Part shown: in pieces, positions 44,968 through 48,012 of the stretch
Layout: each line of letters starts with the position of its first letter
How positions within the stretch are numbered: the stretch's first letter is position 1
DNA from: Candidatus Finniella inopinata
GTDB taxonomy: Bacteria > Pseudomonadota > Alphaproteobacteria > Paracaedibacterales > CAITNM01
Direction of reading: 5' to 3'
DNA length: 48,012 nucleotides
Assembly: GCA_943322985.2 (NCBI GenBank)
Contig: CALPGA020000008.1
Location: forward strand, 1 to 48,012
Translations under genes and position numbers: made by a program
Notes under the pieces: generated by a model
Databases searched by the model: none
Told to the model about the DNA's origin: nothing
Seen by the model: only the letters and a program-made list of their open reading frames with translations

Positions 44968-46529
44968 GCTAACTTTTCTTGTATAAGTGCGCGCGTTTCA
45001 GCAATGCCAAATAACGCAATGAAAGAACCCATACGCGGACCTTCAGCTTGCCCTAACAACACCTCGTACAACGTTCCAAACCACTGACGTAGGTCTGAAA
45101 ACGCAAACTGTTTACCCACCTCAAACACAATGCCTTGCAGGTCCTCCGCAGTGCTTTCAAATGATATATCTTCCAGTTCATCATGCAAACGTTGCAAAGC
45201 CTCACGCTCCATTTGATTTGGCGCTCGGTATTGTTTTTTGGGTTTTACAAAATCTTGATAGTATTTCACTGCATAAGTAATCATCTTTGCTAAAAAGGGC
45301 ATAGACGCTTCATCGGCACCCGGCACATAACGCTTCACAAAACCCCACAAAATACTACCTTCATCAGCATTCACAACCGATGCTAAGTTCAACAGTATGT
45401 TAAAGCTTAAACCACTTTCAGCAGCTGGGGCTTTCCCACCATGAATATGCCAAACAGGGTTATCATATTGCTCTGGCGTAAATTTGCTTACGTGCTGTAG
45501 ATATTCGTCTACTGCTTTAGGAATAACATCGAAAAACAAACGCTTAGCTTTTTTAGGTGCTTGGTACATAAAATATGCCAAGCTTTCTTGCGGTGCATAG
45601 GTTAGCCATTCGTCCATGCTTAGGCCATTACCCTTAGACTTACTAATCTTCTGTCCAATATCATCTAAGAACAATTCATAGGTTAAATTTTCAGGCGCAC
45701 GTCCGCCAATAACCCTGCACACTTGCGATGATAACTTCACTGAATCAATTAAATCCTTGCCGGACATTTCATAATCAACCCCAAGAGCCTTCCAACGCAT
45801 GCCCCAGTCGATCTTCCACTGCAATTTGCAACTTCCACCGGTAATTTTGACCTCAACTAGTTGATCTGTTTCCGGATCTTTATAAACAACTGAATCACTT
45901 TCCGGATGCACTTCAACCATAGGAACTTGTAAAACGTGCCCTGTTCTAGGGCAAAGTGGCAAAAATGGGCTGTATGTCGCGCGACGCTCTTCACGCAAGG
46001 TTGGCAACATAATGCCCATAATTTCATCGTAATGTTGCAACACTAATTTCAAAGACGGATCAAACCGCCCAGATGTATACCAATCAGTAGAACTTTGAAA
46101 TTCATATTCAAAACCATAACTATCTAAAAAGCGTTGAAGCATCGCATTATTATGGTGACCGAAGCTTTCAAATTTTTCATAAGGGTCTGGCACCTTGGTT
46201 AGCGGCATGTTCAAGTATTTAGCCAACATGTCTTTATTGGGCACATTATCGGGAACTTTGCGAAAGCCATCCATATCATCTGAAAAACAAAATAAACGGG
46301 TAGGAATATCACTAAGCGTTTCAAACGCTTTGCGCACCATAGTGGTACGCAATACTTCGGCAAACGTTCCAATGTGTGGCAATCCCGAAGGTCCATAGCC
46401 AGTTTCAAAAAGCACATATCCTTTTTCAGGTGTCTTACCCTGTAAACGCGCTAATACCCGTTTTGCCTCTTCAAACGGCCATGATTTAGCATCAAATGTT
46501 GTATTAGAAACCGCAGAATTGTTAGACAT
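44964..46529 (-). CDS. lysK: Class I lysyl-tRNA synthetase
   Basis: The 521-residue enzyme charges tRNA-Lys and is the archaeal-type class I form used by alphaproteobacteria and spirochaetes instead of LysS. HIGH is in GPSGLPHIGTFAEVLR near residue 47 and KMSKS reads KISKSKGNGLS near residue 295. SWPFEEAKRVLAR at the start and the C-terminal helical anticodon region are normal. It overlaps the YdcF-like gene by four bases. Confidence 0.97.
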   Translation of the reverse strand: MSNNSAVSNTTFDAKSWPFEEAKRVLARLQGKTPEKGYVLFETGYGPSGLPHIGTFAEVLRTTMVRKAFETLSDIPTRLFCFSDDMDGFRKVPDNVPNKDMLAKYLNMPLTKVPDPYEKFESFGHHNNAMLQRFLDSYGFEYEFQSSTDWYTSGRFDPSLKLVLQHYDEIMGIMLPTLREERRATYSPFLPLCPRTGHVLQVPMVEVHPESDSVVYKDPETDQLVEVKITGGSCKLQWKIDWGMRWKALGVDYEMSGKDLIDSVKLSSQVCRVIGGRAPENLTYELFLDDIGQKISKSKGNGLSMDEWLTYAPQESLAYFMYQAPKKAKRLFFDVIPKAVDEYLQHVSKFTPEQYDNPVWHIHGGKAPAAESGLSFNILLNLASVVNADEGSILWGFVKRYVPGADEASMPFLAKMITYAVKYYQDFVKPKKQYRAPNQMEREALQRLHDELEDISFESTAEDLQGIVFEVGKQFAFSDLRQWFGTLYEVLLGQAEGPRMGSFIALFGIAETRALIQEKLA

Positions 46530-46580
46530 AACCTAGCTATAAAACCTTTTAAAAACTGATTAAGTCTATATAAAATGTGC

Positions 46581-47144
46581 TTAAAGCTCAATCAGTAAAT
46601 TTGGTGATGTTGGTGAATGACCTATATACCAATCGATTGAGCGACCACGATTCCTACTTACATCTGAATCTGTTGGAATTGCAATAGAAAGCCCAGAATG
46701 AAGAGTAGAATTTTGCTCTGCTTCTGGCTCTTTCCAATGTTTACTTAAATCTTGCGTTGCTCTCCTTGAACTAAAGCCTGGTTTTTTTTCTTCTGCGAGA
46801 GAAGTTACTTTGACTTCCTTAATTCCAGCAGTCAGTGGCAAATCATGAGAATTAGCAATTAAGTGAGATGCATTCCACCATGAATATTGCGTTTCTTTAT
46901 TTGTTAGCAGAATGATAAACAACTGATTCAATTCTTGACATGGTCCGTACAGCATAAGCATGGAATCAATCAGATTATTACCCGATAATTCACAAGTTTT
47001 AACTGGAATAGAGCACGAAAGAGAAGCTGCTGTGCTTTTCTTTTCCACAGGTTCATTTTCTAAAAATTCTGCACAAAATAATCCTGAAAAAATCACAATT
47101 TTGGCCGCCAATACTGCAAATGCCAAATTCCTAAGTAACTTCAT
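46581..47144 (-). CDS. Secreted protein of unknown function
   Basis: I do not recognise this 187-residue protein. It has a hydrophobic N-terminus (MKLLRNLAFAVLAAKIVIFSGLFCA) that reads as a signal peptide with a Cys near its end. The mature part has several Cys (LSCSIPVKTCEL, YGPCQEL) that could form disulfides in the periplasm or host, and a Ser-rich, charged C-terminal half. It lies 51 bases upstream of lysK on the same strand. Confidence 0.6.
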   Translation of the reverse strand: MKLLRNLAFAVLAAKIVIFSGLFCAEFLENEPVEKKSTAASLSCSIPVKTCELSGNNLIDSMLMLYGPCQELNQLFIILLTNKETQYSWWNASHLIANSHDLPLTAGIKEVKVTSLAEEKKPGFSSRRATQDLSKHWKEPEAEQNSTLHSGLSIAIPTDSDVSRNRGRSIDWYIGHSPTSPNLLIEL

Positions 47145-47163
47145 GTTCTAGCCTCTTTAAAAA

Positions 47164-47237
47164 ATGAAATTTTCATACACAAAACAATCGCATATAGAAG
47201 TGTGTATTAAAAATTTTCAGGAAAAAACATGTTTTTT
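47164..47237. repeat. Two perfect palindromes between secreted-protein genes
   Basis: ATGAAATTTTCAT (47164-47176) and AAAAAACATGTTTTTT (47222-47237) are both perfect inverted repeats. The second starts 25 bases after the stop of the gene ending at 47262 and could serve as a terminator; the first lies upstream of the gene starting at 47144 and could be an operator. Confidence 0.45.
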
Positions 47238-47261
47238 ACGCAGTTCTATTATGCAAAAAAG

Positions 47262-47816
47262 TCAATATTCATTAGAATAATCATCAGGGCTACCACTTGC
47301 ATGTTCATCGTAAAGACTCAAGCTGTCCTTCGAATCTGTTTTCTTTGAAGGCGATAATGTTGCATTGCTAAGATTTCTAGCAATAGATGAAATTCCTACC
47401 CTTAAGCTATTTTCTCTCTTGTTACCAATACCCAAACGAGCAACTTTTTCATCAGCAGCAGCCACTTTATCTAGCTCTGCCACAATTGATTTCGCATTAT
47501 TTGTAACGAAAGCCTGTTCAATATAATTCCACACTTTTAAATCTAGTTCTGTTTGAATTTTTAATAATTTATTTTTAGCCTCTTGAATTTCTGCACTTAT
47601 CACTTCAGCTGATAGGTTTGTGTAAGAACTAGAAAAAGCACCTCGACTAGCTGCTACCAAAGCCTTCCTTCCTGTTACAATTGGTGCGCCCTGGGATATT
47701 CCCACAACTTCTTCGTCACTACTTACATCTGATATCTCACCACCCACAGCATACCCGTTAGCTGTAAAAAAGGTCGATGTTAACCCTACTAATAACAAGC
47801 CTTTCAAACACTTCAT
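47262..47816 (-). CDS. Secreted helical protein of unknown function
   Basis: I do not recognise this 184-residue protein. A clear signal peptide is present (MKCLKGLLLVGLTSTFFTA, cleavage near NGYA-VG). An acidic stretch follows (ISDVSSDEEVVG), then a likely long helix or coiled coil (about residues 65-125, VISAEIQEAKNKLLKIQTEL) and a polar Ser/Asp-rich tail. It belongs to the run of small exported orphans at this end of the window. Confidence 0.62.
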   Translation of the reverse strand: MKCLKGLLLVGLTSTFFTANGYAVGGEISDVSSDEEVVGISQGAPIVTGRKALVAASRGAFSSSYTNLSAEVISAEIQEAKNKLLKIQTELDLKVWNYIEQAFVTNNAKSIVAELDKVAAADEKVARLGIGNKRENSLRVGISSIARNLSNATLSPSKKTDSKDSLSLYDEHASGSPDDYSNEY

Positions 47817-47854
47817 TTTTTAGATCTTTCTCTTACAATTAACTTGTTTCTTAT

Positions 47855-47889
47855 AAATTCCCTCTCTGACAAAACCAAAGAGGGAATTT
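47855..47889 (-). terminator. Long perfect hairpin after the right-edge gene
   Basis: AAATTCCCTCT and AGAGGGAATTT form a perfect 11-bp stem with a 13-base loop, 41 bases after the stop of the leftward gene at 47931. The A/T ends of the stem supply short U runs, so it probably ends that transcript. Confidence 0.55.
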
Positions 47890-47930
47890 GCATAACAACA
47901 TAAAATATATCAGGGCTTAATTATTCAGCA

Positions 47931-48012
47931 CCATCAGCAGAAACACCACCATTAGAAGCAGCATCACCATCAGCTGAAGGAACAGAAGGAACAGAAGGAA
48001 CAGAAGGAACAG
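47931..48012 (-). CDS. C-terminal end of a Val-Pro-Ser repeat protein (runs off right edge)
   Basis: Reading leftward from the edge gives tandem Val-Pro-Ser triplets, then ADGDAASNGGVSADGAE and a TAA at 47931-47933. Only the last 26 codons are inside the window. The tail is small, polar and acidic, unlike a folded domain, and the VPS tract would form an extended linker. A perfect hairpin follows the stop, supporting a real gene end. By position it may be another exported orphan, but its N-terminus is not seen. Confidence 0.6.
47976..48011. repeat. 9-bp coding tandem repeat
   Basis: GAAGGAACA is repeated four times without change and continues past the right edge. The unit is three codons, so copy changes add or remove Val-Pro-Ser without shifting the frame. 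Confidence 0.9.

Overview
The window is a gene-dense stretch of an AT-rich alphaproteobacterial genome. Several features point to an intracellular, Holosporales/Rickettsiales-like organism: class I lysyl-tRNA synthetase (LysK), the operon order mdh-sucC-sucD-sucA-sucB, a zinc-independent type HemB, an AmpG-like MFS carrier, an APC amino acid permease, two type II toxin-antitoxin modules, an insertion-sequence fragment, and many signal-peptide proteins without clear homology. The taxonomic placement is an inference from gene content; no rRNA or tRNA gene was seen.

Layout. Positions 1-243 hold the start of an IS5-type transposase running off the left edge. tatA-gltX follow, facing a RelE/RHH toxin-antitoxin pair. 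Next come a BI-1 membrane protein with promoter and terminator, a secreted helical protein, and a minus-strand carbon/peptide operon tkt-maeB-pepA (10089-4334). A 66-residue repeat protein with its own strong terminator and a VapBC module with a palindromic operator lie at 10.2-11.2 kb. An APC permease follows. From 12.6 to 20.1 kb runs a TCA operon: esterase, mdh, sucC, sucD, sucA, sucB. It makes malate dehydrogenase, succinyl-CoA synthetase and the E1 and E2 of 2-oxoglutarate dehydrogenase; the E2 appears to lack the E3-binding domain.

The accessory core is 20.1-31.2 kb. It holds a UGA-interrupted methyltransferase-like gene, a secreted protein closely resembling Bacillus-type transglutaminase Tgl, a secreted unknown, rlu and umuC, and then three exported proteins with glycan-modifying folds. 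These are a glycosyltransferase-like protein that has lost its DXD, a 956-residue protein combining HAD-like, phosphoribosyltransferase-like and TcdA/TcdB-type glycosyltransferase regions, and a protein with a sulfotransferase domain whose promoter region carries a pentanucleotide repeat. Exported enzymes that need nucleotide-sugar or PAPS donors make sense if they act inside a host cell. This is the most likely place for an undescribed system.

From 31.2 to 41.8 kb the window returns to housekeeping genes: AmpG-like carrier, eno-ftsB, fabI-dcd-murA, an HtrA-type protease, and the operon L,D-transpeptidase-mutM-hemB-Bcr/CflA transporter. The right end (41.8-48.0 kb) mixes lysK with a series of secreted orphans, including a six-fold nonapeptide-repeat protein, a protein with an HDxxH motif, a YdcF-like protein, and a gene at the right edge with a 9-bp in-frame coding repeat (Val-Pro-Ser). 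No stretch longer than about 250 bases lacks a gene.
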